A stretch of DNA of 64,000 nt from Lampris incognitus (lineage: Eukaryota > Chordata > Actinopteri > Lampriformes > Lampridae), in contig NC_079222.1 in the NCBI RefSeq assembly GCF_029633865.1, positions 33,861,878 through 33,925,877 on the forward strand, in the 5' to 3' direction. The notes under the pieces are model-generated. The model was not told where the DNA came from and did no database searches. It saw only the letters and a program-made list of their open reading frames with translations. This document shows positions 54,401 through 64,000 of the stretch, one piece after another. The first letter of the stretch is position 1; every line of letters begins with the position of its first letter. The position numbers and the translations under genes were made by a program.

Positions 54401-57400
54401 CTTTAACAGAGGGGCACACATCAGATTCCCGGCGGCCGGAGACGGGCAAAGATAGAGTGGCTATACAAAAGTCCACACACCCCTGGTAAAATGGCAGGTT
54501 TTTGTGATGAAAAAAAAATGAAACCAAGATAAATCATGCCAGAACTTTTTACACTTTTTTTTTAATTGCAACCTATATAAAATAAAGTGAAAATCAATCA
54601 AATATTTTGAGGGAAGAAAAAGAAAAATACAAAATCAACATGTAACAAAATACAAATACATGTCAAATGTATCAAAATAAACTATAGAAATACTGGGGTC
54701 AAAAATGTAATAAATTAAAATACATGTATTTTGTGTTTCAAATGCCAAACAAAATACATAGCACCTGAAATGTTAGAATATCCCCAGAGGCTGCTTCTGC
54801 AGAGGAACCAGTTTGTGTTATGGTCAAAGACAAAGACGACAACTGATTGTGAGAGGTTTTCCTAAAAAATGTGGGTCTACAGGGACGTCCGGGTAGCGTA
54901 GTGGTCTATTCCATTGCCTACCAACAGGGTGATCGCTGGCTCGAATCCCTGTGATACCTCCGGCTTGATCGGGCATTGCTACAGATACAATTGGCTGTGT
55001 CTGCGGATGGGAAGCCAGATGTGGGTATGTGTCTTAGTCGCTGCACTAGCGCCTCCTCTGGTCGATCGGGACGCCTGTTCAAGGAGGAGGGGGAACTGGG
55101 GGGAATAGCGTGATCCTCCCATGTGCTACGTCCCCCTGGTGAAACTCCTCACTGTCAGGTGAAAAGAAGCAGCTGGCAACTCCACATGTATCGGAGGAGG
55201 CATGTGGCAGTCTGCAGCCCTCCCCGGATCGGCAGAGGGGGTGGAGCAGCGACCGGGACGGCTCGGAAGAGTGGGGTAATTGGCCGGGTACAATTAGGGA
55301 GAAAAAGGGGGGAAAAGACTAAAAAAAAAAAAAAGTCCCTCGGTCTCTAACCCTAACCCACAAATAAACGGCAGCGGTTTCAGCACGGTGACGGGGGTCT
55401 CACCAGCAGTTGAAGTCAACCTCGTCGCCCCCAAGATGAACGTATTCATCAGGGAACACTGTGCTGATCTCCTTGAAGAACTGGCTCATAAAATCATAGG
55501 TGGTGTTCAGGATGGGGTTAACTGGTCCAAAAGTTCCAGAGGGACTGGACCCAGAGTAGCAGGGTGTAAGTAGGTCTTTTTGGCCTGAAAAGGGAAAAGG
55601 AGTCTTAGGGAATATGGCTTGTTGTATTCATAGCTTTCACTTTTTTTTAACAATGAAAACATATTGGGACACTCTATGCTTGCCTAATTACCTGAATTTT
55701 GAGCGACACAAATGTTGCCTCATTAAAATGAAACTAATGAACAAGGCACTGACCACAAGACATTTCTCTCCAGTAATATGTACAAAACTGACCTTTGCCC
55801 CAAGACTGAGTGTGCCCTGGAGTATCAAACTCCGGCACAACACGAATGCCTCTCAGACGGGCAAATTCAATAACCATCTTCACATCAGCAGGTGTATACA
55901 CATGTGTGTATGGGTGGTAAGCTCCCTATGAACACATAGTTCAGTCAAATAATCTCCTTAGGAGTGACTGAGCAAGATCAAATGTGCTTGTATTAAAAAA
56001 AACAAAAACAAAAACACACACACAAAAAACCCAACAACTTAACATTTGTGTGTTTTTAATTCAACTGTACAGCTTTCTCGGTTAATTGTGTGTTTTAACA
56101 TAACTTATCACACTGACCTGCTGGCTCAGCTGTGGAAAGGTTCGGCTGAAGTATGGGAAGGAGGGGTCATCCACGATGTGCCAGTGAAATACATTGAATT
56201 TGTTCATTGCCATTGCTTCCTGCGGCAAAGAGCAAGGAGAAACACATAATGAAAATAAACTACTCTTATTATATTGAAATTAAAATGAGAAGGTCAAATT
56301 AGAAGGTCAATTTGACCTACCAGATTTGCCAAGATGACTTTAATGGGCAAGAAGTGCCGAGAGCTGTCCAGTAAGACGCCTCTATGTGCAAATCTTGGGA
56401 AGTCACTGATTTCTGTTGCGTTGATGGTTTTCTGAAAGGAGGCGAAGTAAATCAGCAGGAGTCAAAATCAATCTTACATCAGATTAAACCTTTCTTGACA
56501 TCACTTTATTTCTGTTAATGGAAACTGAAGATGTGAAAATGGATGCCCATACACACATACAATGATCTTCTTGTAGAACCTCAAAACAAAACAAACTTCC
56601 TTAATGCGATTAAAAAGTTAAAGGGAGTTTAAATTCATTGTTTGGATTAAAGTTTGGATTTATTGACATTAGGTGGTATGAGTAACCACAAGAGAGTTAG
56701 CGATGCACGGACGTGACCCTGGTTGGTGACTCCCGTGGTAAAAGACCTGGCTGCTAGTCCCAGCTAGCAAGCAAAAAAAAAAAAAGAAAAAGGAAACAAA
56801 GCAAACAGGGTCAGCTAAGAAAAACACTTTAAGCCTTAATAAAACAAAGATTATAAGATCTGTGAAAACTAATTTTTTCCTCTGACCCAGTTTGCTGCTA
56901 TTCATTTTTCTGCCAGATCTGACCACGAGAGTCCCACCGACACCATCTCATGGTAACTCATATCAGCTAGTGTCAACAAATCCAACCATCCCATTAAGAA
57001 CAACTACGTTTGGATCTGGCTGTGGCAGTTAACTTACGGCTCCATGCTCATCTTCATACACCAACTGGCTGAAAGTTTCAAGACCTATCAAGAAGGAAAC
57101 AAGATAACAGAAAAACAAGGCCATTAAAGCACTGTCAACTAGTAATTATTTTCTATCACACAACAGATGTTAAAGTTCAACACACACACACACACAAGTG
57201 AAATGCACATCAGCTAAGATACCGTGGGTCTTTAATTTGAGGTAGTGTTGTCAATTCAATTCAATGACCATATGACACAAACATAACATGTTATGACTTA
57301 CATTTTTAAAAATAGATCACCTGAAACTTCTCAATATTTGAATAAGAAGTTATGAAGTCTATCTGTAACCTTTGATTTCAACTGGTATTATGAAAGAAGA

Positions 57401-59548
57401 CAAAAAAAAAAATCATACCACGCAGAGCACCCCACACCTTTGGTGCTTTTAACAAAGCATAGGTCTGGTTAACTGAAAGCTCATCTGTTGGGACAGACAG
57501 ATGAAATTGTGGTTTAACATAACAAACATACATATTTAACAAAATATAAGAATGTAGCAATGATTTGGCAAAATATACTGCAGTATAAAAATATGCCGTT
57601 AACATGGTTAGATATAGGTCCCTTTCACACTTGAAAGTCCAAACCAAGGTCTGAACCAGAGTCTGGTTCTGGTGCTTTCACATCTGTTATTTTATAGTCA
57701 TTAGGTTCAGGATTTTTGCTTTCATACCAGCGGACCTTGACTTGAACTTTTGGCTCGTTGTTGCTGCCAGGTGCGCTCGTTGTTGCCAGGAGCGCTCGCT
57801 GTTGCTAGGTATTACTGTTTGTGTTTGTTTGATCACTTCCTATGATCGATCCGAAAGTCCGAACCTTTGATTTCACATTAGACATTCATGAACCTTGGTC
57901 TGAACCGAGACTACCTCCTGAGCTTGGACCAAAGACCGAGTCTTTGATCCCTGTACCCTGGTCCAAGAGGTTTCACACCTGGCAATCTGGTAAGGACTTT
58001 TCTGGAAAGTCTGAAAGTCCGGACTAAACAACATAAGTGTGAAAGGGCCCTATATAGTGTACCAATGGGAACTATAAAATCGGCTGCGGTGACCCCTTAG
58101 AAACAGGGAACAAGCCGAAAGAAGAAGATGGTCAGATACAGTGTATATATGTAACCAAGCCAATTTCTTTCCCAATAAGCCTACCGGTACTTTTCAATTT
58201 TGTCACGTACTAGAACCATATTTACTGCCACGTAGTTCATGAACATAAAGGGAATTTGACCTGGCATGTTGGTGCAAGAGGGAAAATTAACAGCAACAGT
58301 AATGTTTTGTTTTGGGTTTTTTTTTACTACCAATGGTTTATTGTATCACAGCCCAACAGTGCTAAATTTGAGTCTTTATGGCTCGGAGAATTTCACTGGT
58401 CTCAATTAACCGTTCCCTGTAAAAGTCGATGTCGTCATAATCTCCAATTCTATTAGAAAAACTTGAGGAAACCCTCCCCCCTGTCTTTAGAAATAAAACC
58501 ACCTCCGGCCAGGCAAGATAAATTTCGGGGGGGGGGTGGTGGATCAAACCATTTTCGAAGCATGGGGGGTGCTGTATTTTTGTTGTTAAAATATTACGTT
58601 TAAACCATATACTGGATATGGTTTTGACATTTCCTCAGCTTATCAAACATGGACATACAGTAAAAAAATAAAAATAAAAAATCTCTTCAATTTTAGGGGT
58701 GCTGGGGTTCAATTTAGGGGCGCTGCAGCACCCCCAAAAATGGGCTAGAAACGCCTATGCTACCGGGTTTCATTTGAACACACTGTGCGCATACTGAATA
58801 CAGGACCTACTGTGAATTAGCCCAAATCAGGCCCGGGCTGGCCTCGTCAGAGCGCTGGCTAAACTCACATGACTCGTCCGACGCTGCGCGGGGGTAACCG
58901 TCACATTCGGGGTCGGGCGACGTGATCCACACCTGTAGCTCCGCCAGCCCAGGCGCACCCAGCGCGGTCACTCTCCTGGCGTCTGCGGGATTTCTCGCGT
59001 TACCGAACACGTATTCGTAGTACCTGCAAATCGAAACAACAAAAGCATGTTTTGTTTTTCTTCTTCTGTGTGGCCAGTGATTCAGAAAAGGGCACTTGTG
59101 GAAACACTTCCGATTTCAGCTTGACATGGGACAGGACTGTCTTTCTGACAGAGGAACCAGTTTAAGGCTACGTCTTACAATATTATAACGTATTAACTAC
59201 ACTTTACGATATTATAACGTGTTAACTACACTTTACGATATTATAACGTGTTAAGTACACTTTACAATATTATAACGTGTTAACTACACCTCACCTTCTG
59301 TAAGCGTTCTGCAGGAGGCTGCAGCTTGAACCTGCAGTGGAGTCTTTGGAGTCAACCACTTGGAACGCGGAGCCAGCTAATTTGAATGAAACGGTCGAAA
59401 TCCGCACGTTCTGCGGCAAAGGCCAAACAGAACCGTATTCGGAACCGCCATCGACGAGCTCGTCCTCTGTGTTCATGTTGCTGCATCGTAGCCCCCGACA
59501 AATCGCAACGGCGACCATCAACACGAAAAACCCCGGACTTGCGAGCAT
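48413..59548 (-). CDS. hexb: Beta-hexosaminidase subunit beta (lysosomal, GH20)
   Basis: Cleaves terminal GlcNAc/GalNAc from glycans and, as HexA/HexB dimers, gangliosides. Thirteen exons were placed on the minus strand: 59295-59548, 58869-59023, 57419-57484, 57038-57084, 56321-56431, 56118-56219, 55793-55925, 55404-55584, 54169-54255, 53103-53175, 52735-52909 (or 49290-49470), 48602-48692 and 48413-48517. They join in frame for 526 codons plus two bases (human 556 aa). A hydrophobic signal peptide starts at [10 protein letters not shown]20 motifs: [26 protein letters not shown] and HLGGDEV (catalytic Asp343-Glu344). The C-terminal part has [13 protein letters not shown] and [16 protein letters not shown]. 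Several N-glycosylation sequons are present (NQT, NAT, NTT, NVT). The last small exon (expected Arg-Gly-Ile...Gly-Tyr-Cys) was not found; it should lie between 47931 and 48412. Exon 11 is duplicated (see separate entry). Confidence 0.95.
49290..49470 (-). CDS. hexb: Alternative hexb exon 11' with alpha-subunit-type active-site residues
   Basis: A second, intact copy of exon 11, 3.3 kb downstream of the first in gene direction. It has 60 codons plus one base. It begins in phase 0 after an AG (GTGTAG) and ends AATG|GTTTGT, the same phases as exon 11. It encodes [17 protein letters not shown] at the start and [14 protein letters not shown] in the middle. Human HEXA has Asn-Arg at this place, where these residues (N423, R424) bind the acidic group of GM2 or sulfated sugar; human HEXB has Asp-Leu. 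The exon is also two codons longer than exon 11, as HEXA is, and lacks the NVT sequon. Each copy is 3n+1 long, so only one can be used per transcript. The donor GTTTGT is weaker than that of exon 11 (GTCAGT). Confidence 0.88.
49710..50718 (-). mobile_element. RTE-like LINE, 5'-truncated, 11-bp target duplication
   Basis: The minus strand encodes the reverse transcriptase C-terminal half, open over 49740-50624 apart from small damage. It has a [10 protein letters not shown] motif, [12 protein letters not shown] (catalytic Asp-Asp) and the tail Arg-Trp-Leu-Gly-Arg-Val. The element ends in (AGT)n at 49710-49722. GCACAAGATAC flanks it on both sides (49699-49709 and 50719-50729). It interrupted another dispersed repeat. 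It lies in the intron between the two hexb exon-11 copies. The same family's 5' part is at 4566-5457. Confidence 0.88.
50730..51867. other. hexb intron, dispersed repeat and trinucleotide arrays
   Basis: 50730-50960 continues the repeat interrupted by the LINE (GTGGGGAGACTGTTCCAGAG). (ATT)n and (AGT)n arrays lie at 50981-50998 and 51190-51265. The rest to 51867 is not recognised and has no conserved frame. Confidence 0.45.
51868..52204 (-). mobile_element. tRNA-derived SINE, copy 8 (tail part missing)
   Basis: Keeps the body and the tRNA-like head with B box GGTTCGAATCCC (inverse at about 52138-52149). The tail-side 100 bases are missing. It lies in the intron between the two hexb exon-11 copies. 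Confidence 0.83.
53462..53887 (-). mobile_element. tRNA-derived SINE, copy 9, with 10-bp target duplication
   Basis: Full-length copy in the intron between hexb exons 9 and 10. AATTACTTCC flanks it (53452-53461 and 53888-53897). The B box GGTTCGAATCCC is intact (inverse at 53820-53831). Confidence 0.88.
54462..54720. mobile_element. Tc1-like terminal fragment
   Basis: AGTGGCTATACAAAAGTCCA and CACCCCTGGTAAAATGGCAG followed by an A-rich stretch resemble the terminal region of a common fish Tc1-like family. Only one end is seen. Confidence 0.4.
54882..55334 (+). mobile_element. tRNA-derived SINE, copy 10 (full length, plus)
   Basis: Starts GGGACGTCCGGGTAGCGTAG with the A box, then a B box with CTCGAATCCC at 54941-54950. 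It runs through the body to an A-rich tail at 55321-55334. This copy shows that the family's 3' end is A-rich in the plus sense. It is in the intron between hexb exons 8 and 9, antisense to the gene. Confidence 0.88.
57617..58050. mobile_element. MITE with TA/TATA target, 434 bases
   Basis: Inverted ends GGTCCCTTTCACACTT (left) and GGGCCCTTTCACACTT (right, other strand), both flanked by TATA. The interior has imperfect internal repeats of GTCTGAACC/GGTCTGAACCGAG and GTTGCCAGG. It is non-coding. It lies in hexb intron 2. Its ends are similar to 6004-6912. Confidence 0.75.
58051..58868 (-). other. hexb intron 2 remainder
   Basis: Includes a G-rich run (58529-58537) and GGGGTGCTGGGGTTC...GCACCCCCAAAAATGGG near 58697-58744, a self-complementary G/C-rich patch. 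No family can be named with confidence. Confidence 0.4.
59177..59292. repeat. 29-bp minisatellite, four units, touching the hexb exon 1 donor
   Basis: Four tandem units of ACGATATTATAACGTGTTAA... (29 bases) with few differences. The last unit overlaps the exon 1 donor site (minus strand GTGAGG at 59289-59294). Confidence 0.92.
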
Positions 59549-59578
59549 CGTCCCAGCGAACGCCGACGTCAGGAGACT

Positions 59579-59705
59579 TCTTCTTCTTCTTCTTCTTCTT
59601 CCTCCGCTTCTTCTATTTCTGCTTCTTTTTCTTCTTCGTCTTCTTTTTCTACCGCCTCTACTTCTTCTTCTACTACTACTTATTATTTTTCCTTTTTTCT
59701 TTTTT
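59579..59705. repeat. TTC-rich (GAA on the gene strand) tract upstream of hexb
   Basis: About 120 bases of nearly pure pyrimidine on the plus strand, mostly TTC units with TCC/TAC variants, starting some 30 bases upstream of the hexb start codon. It is therefore in the 5' UTR or core promoter. Confidence 0.9.
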
Positions 59706-60149
59706 TTCACCGAACAATTCTTTATTAACACAATAGCTTAAGTATACAGAGAACCGGTACACAAAACGAACATAAATAACAAAAGGAGCTAGGGGTACAT
59801 TCCATTCGTTGCATAAAGGTATTAAAATACATACACAAATTAACAGTTTTGGCAGCGTTTTTGTTTGTAGAAAAAGAAACAAATTTTACGTATTGTTCGA
59901 TTTCTTTCGGGAAATTAACAAAAAAACGTTTTTTGTTTGTGAATTTGCTTTCGTGAATAATTTTTTTTGCCAATATTATTAACAGATTTATTGTGAAAAA
60001 ATATCTGTCGCCTTTTTTTGCGGCCAAATATCACATTCTCTCATAATAAAACAAAGTCTTTGAAAAGATGGGCAATGACAAATCTGCAAAGGTCTTGCCA
60101 GAACTTCTTCGTACGTTTTGTTCTTTTTCTTATTCTTGTTCTTCTTTTA

Positions 60150-60870
60150 CTGGTGGACTACAAACAAACTTTAGATGTACATACCGCCGCCTAGTGTACT
60201 GGAGTGTGTAACAGCATGACTTTATGGAGGTAGATTTCTGGATTTTGCACCTGTAACTGTTTGTCCCGTCTCGAACAGACCTTTGATGCTCCACTCCCTT
60301 CCCATGTCGACCACCCTGCTCTTCAGTCTTTCTCTTTCTACACTGAACTTCATACAACCATACAACCTACCGGCACATGTCCAACCGTTCCCTTACAGTT
60401 ACAAGTCTCACTTTTATCCAACAGTCTTTTTCATAGTGTATTAAGTCTTGTATGTCCTAATCTCAACCTAGAAAAAAAATGCCATCTTTCCTACATTTAC
60501 CTCTATAACTTCTCACTCTGACATACTTTTGAATTTTGTAATAATCTTTACCCTTAGTGTCGTTAATCCAGATTTCCTGCCAACTTTTCATTATTCCGCG
60601 ATAAATTAGTGATTTTGCTTCTGAGCTCCCGAAGCACATTTCTGAAATACCATTATCATTTCTGTTTAGTGTACTTATAACAAGTTTATCTGAAGCCTAA
60701 TTTCCCTCGACTCCAACATGCGCTGGTATCCAACAGAAATGAATTTCTATCCCTAGTTGCTGTAGATTTAATAAGATTGTATGGACCTCATTTAATAGAT
60801 CATCTTGAACTGTTTGTCCTGATTTTATACATTGTGTACATTGCAGCAGCAGAATCTGAACATATCACTA
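60150..60870 (-). mobile_element. LINE relic with RNase H domain (I/Nimb-like)
   Basis: On the minus strand near 60690-60760 a frame reads Glu-Ile-His-Phe-Cys-Trp-Ile-Pro-Ala-His-Val-Gly-Val-Glu-Gly-Asn, the RNase H signature of I-type LINEs. Downstream (60150-60540) lies diverged tail sequence in several frames. Many stops are present; it is an old fragment. Confidence 0.55.
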
Positions 60871-61212
60871 CTTTAATTTTTTTAAACGTTTTTTTTGGGG
60901 GGAAGGGACAACGTACATTAATCAACATTCGAGACAAATGTATATGTATCCGACTTGATTTTGTTAGGCATCCTAGGATAATAAAATAGTACAAAAATAA
61001 ATAAACATAAAAATAAACATACAACATAGTTAATATACAATACAAGAACAGCAAGAGCAAACAAGCAAGAAAATATATACAGAATATATAAATAATGTAG
61101 AAAATTATAATAAAGATAATATAGAAAATTATATATATATATATAAGCACACATACAACACAGCTAATGTACAATACAGTTAAACAACATGTTAAAGGTG
61201 TGTGTGACTAGC
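60871..61212. other. AT-rich low-complexity stretch
   Basis: ATAAATAAACATAAA-type and (TA)n sequence around 60985-61145; no gene. Confidence 0.6.
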
Positions 61213-61213
61213 A

Positions 61214-61642
61214 TCAGTGTTGACATTGTTGGTTCTTAATAAGCCATTTCTTGACGTTATCAATGAATAATAGGAAGGGGTGTCTAATTGATTGTGGTAC
61301 TGAGTTCCACTGAAGTGGAGCTCTAAAGGAGAAAACGGCGTGACTAAATGCAGTTCTCCTGAGTGGGATTGTGCAGCCCCCTCTAGCTGCTCCTCTAGTA
61401 GCTCTGTTTATGGTAGATTTGAAGTTGATGAAGCTGGACAGAGGAGGAGGAGCTAAACCCTGCATGATCTTAGAAACTAGGCAGACATTTTTGTATTTGA
61501 TGAGGTTTTCCCAACCAAGTAGATTATGCTTTTTAGAATATGGCAATGATGAAAAGTGAATGGCTTCTTGTCTAAGGCTTTGAGTGCTTGTTTGTCTAAT
61601 GAGTCCAGTGGTTTTAATGCTGTAGAGCTGTAAACACAACAT
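61214..61642 (-). mobile_element. LINE C-terminal fragment
   Basis: A 142-codon minus-strand frame matches the tail of LINE proteins: LGWENLIKYKNVCLVSKI, then RATRGAARGGC, then a Trp-Asn-Ser-Val-Pro-Gln-Ser-Ile-Arg block. It is cut at both ends. A separate fish repeat with GATATTGGGCTATACAAATAA follows at 61705-61780. The clade is CR1/L2-like but not certain. Confidence 0.6.
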
Positions 61643-61899
61643 CCACTGTGTCTTGGGAGAGCGATCCCTCCTCTGTTTTTCTCCTTGAGGTCTCTTCTTG
61701 TCTTTTTCTCCCTGTTAATTTGTAATTTGTGATATTGGGCTATACAAATAATTTTGACGTGACTTGACTTGACTAGAGTGTGTGTTTGACCAGTTTATCA
61801 GACGATAGGTGGTGTAGGAGTGGAAGTATATCTTTGCTGCCTCGGTTGATAAGAAGTCTCTGGTAAACCGGACATTTTGAGCAATTCTGCGGGGAAGTC

Positions 61900-63960
61900 A
61901 GCAGGACTTGACGGTCGAACCGTGGAGTTACACTTTTTTTCTTGGAGTGATATAAGAAAAATGCTCTGTAATAACTTTTTAGCATGTATTTCAGCGAAAA
62001 AAGCTTTCTCCCACTATGAAGCATCACCCTAATCCCAAAACCCAACAAAGATCAACTTTCAATAGACAAATGGAGACCGATAACCTTATTAGGTAACGAT
62101 CCCAAACTGTTGGCACGTGTTTATGCTAATTGATTAAATAAGGGCTTAACACAAATAGTCTAAAATCTAAAGTCTAAAAGGTAGAAGTATACATAGGCTC
62201 TTACTTGATACGGTTGATTATCGAGATTTAATTGATACAGATAGTTTTGTGCTATTTCTTGATTTTTATAAGGCGTTTGATACCATCAAACGTTCCTTTT
62301 TCCTGGAAGCGCTACACTTTCTGGGTTTTGGAGAAAATGTTTGCAATGTAATTGACATGTTTTACACTGACATATATAGTTCTGTGTCCTTGAACCCTGG
62401 AATGACCCTTAGATTGAAGGTACAATGTGGTATTTGTTAAGGGTGCCCAATATCACCAACATTATTTATTTTGACCACCTATGTACTAACAATGCTTTTT
62501 AATAACAATCCCGAAATTCAAGGTATTATTATTTTTGACAAGGAATTTAAAATTAGCCAGTTCGCAGATGACACATCCATTTTCTTAAGAAGCAATTTAT
62601 AGTAAAGAAAGCCCTTGATACAATTTCATTATTCTCTAAGGCATCAGGATTATCCCTCAACATTAAAGAATATGAATTGCTTCCCATTCATTCATGCACA
62701 GATTCTCAAATTGCTTCAATTACAGTTGCGTCTGAAGTTAAATATCTAGGAACAACAATATCTAAAAATGTCATTAGAAGAGAAGACATTAATATTTCTA
62801 ATCGCATAACTGATATGAAGAAATCTCTCAGTCACTGGCTAACCAGAGCTCTTAACATTTTTGGTGGAGTCATCTTACCTAAAGCAGAAGGTATCTCCAA
62901 ATTAATTTATCCGTGTCACTCCCTATATGTTTCTTCCAATAATATTAAAAAAGCCAACTCAGTTATATTCCAATTCATATGGACAAATAAAACCCATTAT
63001 ATAAAAAGATCACAGCTAGCTAAAGATTATGAAGAGGGTGGTATTAAAGCTTAGAAATTTGATTTAATGGTTTGAACTCTTAAGATTAAATGACTGAAAG
63101 CATAATTGACACAACCAAATTCTATGTGGCTTCACATACCAAGGTCCTTGTTGAACAAAAAAAATAGTGGGCTTTATTTTGTTTTAAAATGTGATTTTGA
63201 GGTAGACAAGATTCCTATCAAGTTGTCAAATTTCCATAGACAAATTCTTCAGTTTTGGAAAATTATATTTAGTCATAATTTCTCTCCTCATGGTTCAGCT
63301 TTATGGAACAATAGAGTGATTACAATAAATAGGAAATCAATATAAAGGGATTTTGTTTGTAAGTGATCTATTGGATTGTAACGGCAACCTTTTGGACTAT
63401 ATGTCCTTTTTAAATAGATACAATTTAAATTGTACTCACAAGGAGTACAGTAGGATTTGCAAATCGATCCCTTTATCACCGATTCAGTTCACCCAAAACA
63501 CCTTAATATACTCAAATGTTAAATCGGTATTGCCAAATTTAGTGATTAACGATTGTACTTTATGTGATAACAGATATGATAACAAGGAGACCAGTGCTAT
63601 TCTGAAATCCAAAATGTTTTTATGATTATAATAGAGAGCGGTATGTACATGTTCCTAATGTGGCCAATTTCCCCAAAGGTAAAAGAAACTCACTTTAAAA
63701 TAATTCATAAGGTTTACTCGGTTGCAGATTTTCTCAAGAAAAGGTTTAAATTTGAAGTGGGTCCTTGTACATTTTGTAATGCAACAGACGAAACTGTAGA
63801 GCACATGTTCTTCCATTGCCCTGTGTCTAAAAGATTTTGGGTCGACTTAAAAAAAAAAACTGGACATCACTTAAGGTAAATGACATTCCTTTCTTTGACA
63901 TTTGTCATATTTTTTTTTTTACATCGATAACCGAAGCTCATCTATTTCTGATATGATGAC
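61900..63960 (+). mobile_element. L1/Tx1-clade LINE, reverse transcriptase to C-terminus
   Basis: Conserved blocks in order: a Leu-Ile-Pro-Lys-Pro-Asn-Lys-Asp...Trp-Arg-Pro-Ile block (62025-62085), VLFLDFYKAFDTIKRSFFLEAL (62240), a Gly-Cys-Pro-Ile-Ser-Pro motif (62441), FADDTSIFL (62560), LSLNI (62655) and VKYLGTTISKN (62735). A C-terminal zinc-like CTFCNATDETVEHMFFHCPVSKRFW lies at 63770-63840. Stops and frameshifts occur throughout. It runs to the window edge. Confidence 0.8.
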
Positions 63961-64000
63961 TATCATTATTCTTGTGGATAAATATATTCATTGAAGTAAA

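Noticed and set aside
59291-59731. Longer open frame extending upstream of the hexb start with an Arg-rich run
   Set aside because: The extension is the GAA/GAAG tract translated; the Met at 59546-59548 followed by a clear signal peptide is the sensible start.

Overview
This window is vertebrate nuclear DNA, most likely from a ray-finned (teleost) fish. The evidence is spliced genes with GT-AG introns, fish-type LINEs (L2, Rex1/CR1-like, RTE-like, L1/Tx1-like), Tc1-like transposons, Penelope-like fragments, a 400-bp tRNA-derived SINE present about ten times, and many simple repeats. Four host genes are present; everything else is intron, intergenic sequence or repeats.

Layout. (1) 541-9190, plus: a torsin-1 type ER AAA+ ATPase. 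It has two tandem, alternative-looking signal-peptide first exons (541-739 and 1114-1297) that share four downstream exons. Intron 3 is swollen to almost 6 kb by a nested stack of transposons. (2) 9650-18500: intergenic repeats (LINE ends, a Tc1 copy, SINE, solo LTR, two L2 LINEs). (3) 18741-25385, minus: nsa2, a ribosome-biogenesis factor; all six coding exons were found (260 codons). (4) 26098-37497, plus: gfm2, mitochondrial EF-G2; all 20 coding exons were found (758 codons). It is divergently arranged with nsa2 across a 0.7-kb shared promoter region containing a CRE palindrome. (5) 37500-47900: LTR-retroelement fossils, a miniature LTR element, an interrupted L2 LINE and a TIR element. (6) about 47930-59548, minus: hexb, lysosomal beta-hexosaminidase beta subunit; 13 coding exons were placed and the tiny last exon was not. 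(7) 59600-64000: LINE debris of three kinds.

The nsa2-gfm2-hexb cluster matches the human HEXB-GFM2-NSA2 neighbourhood on chromosome 5q13, which supports the gene calls; the neighbouring torsin is not part of that human cluster.

The most striking observation is in hexb. Exon 11 exists twice (52735-52909 and 49290-49470). Both copies are intact, start in phase 0 and are 3n+1 long, so using both or neither would break the frame; this is the signature of mutually exclusive exons. The first copy carries the beta-type residues Asp-Tyr after Trp-Tyr-Leu. The second carries Asn-Arg, the pair that in human HEXA (alpha subunit) lets the active site accept negatively charged substrates such as GM2 ganglioside. 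One gene may therefore make beta-like and alpha-like active sites by splicing. A second notable object is a miniature LTR element (39265-39687) whose LTRs contain a tRNA-like Pol III promoter.
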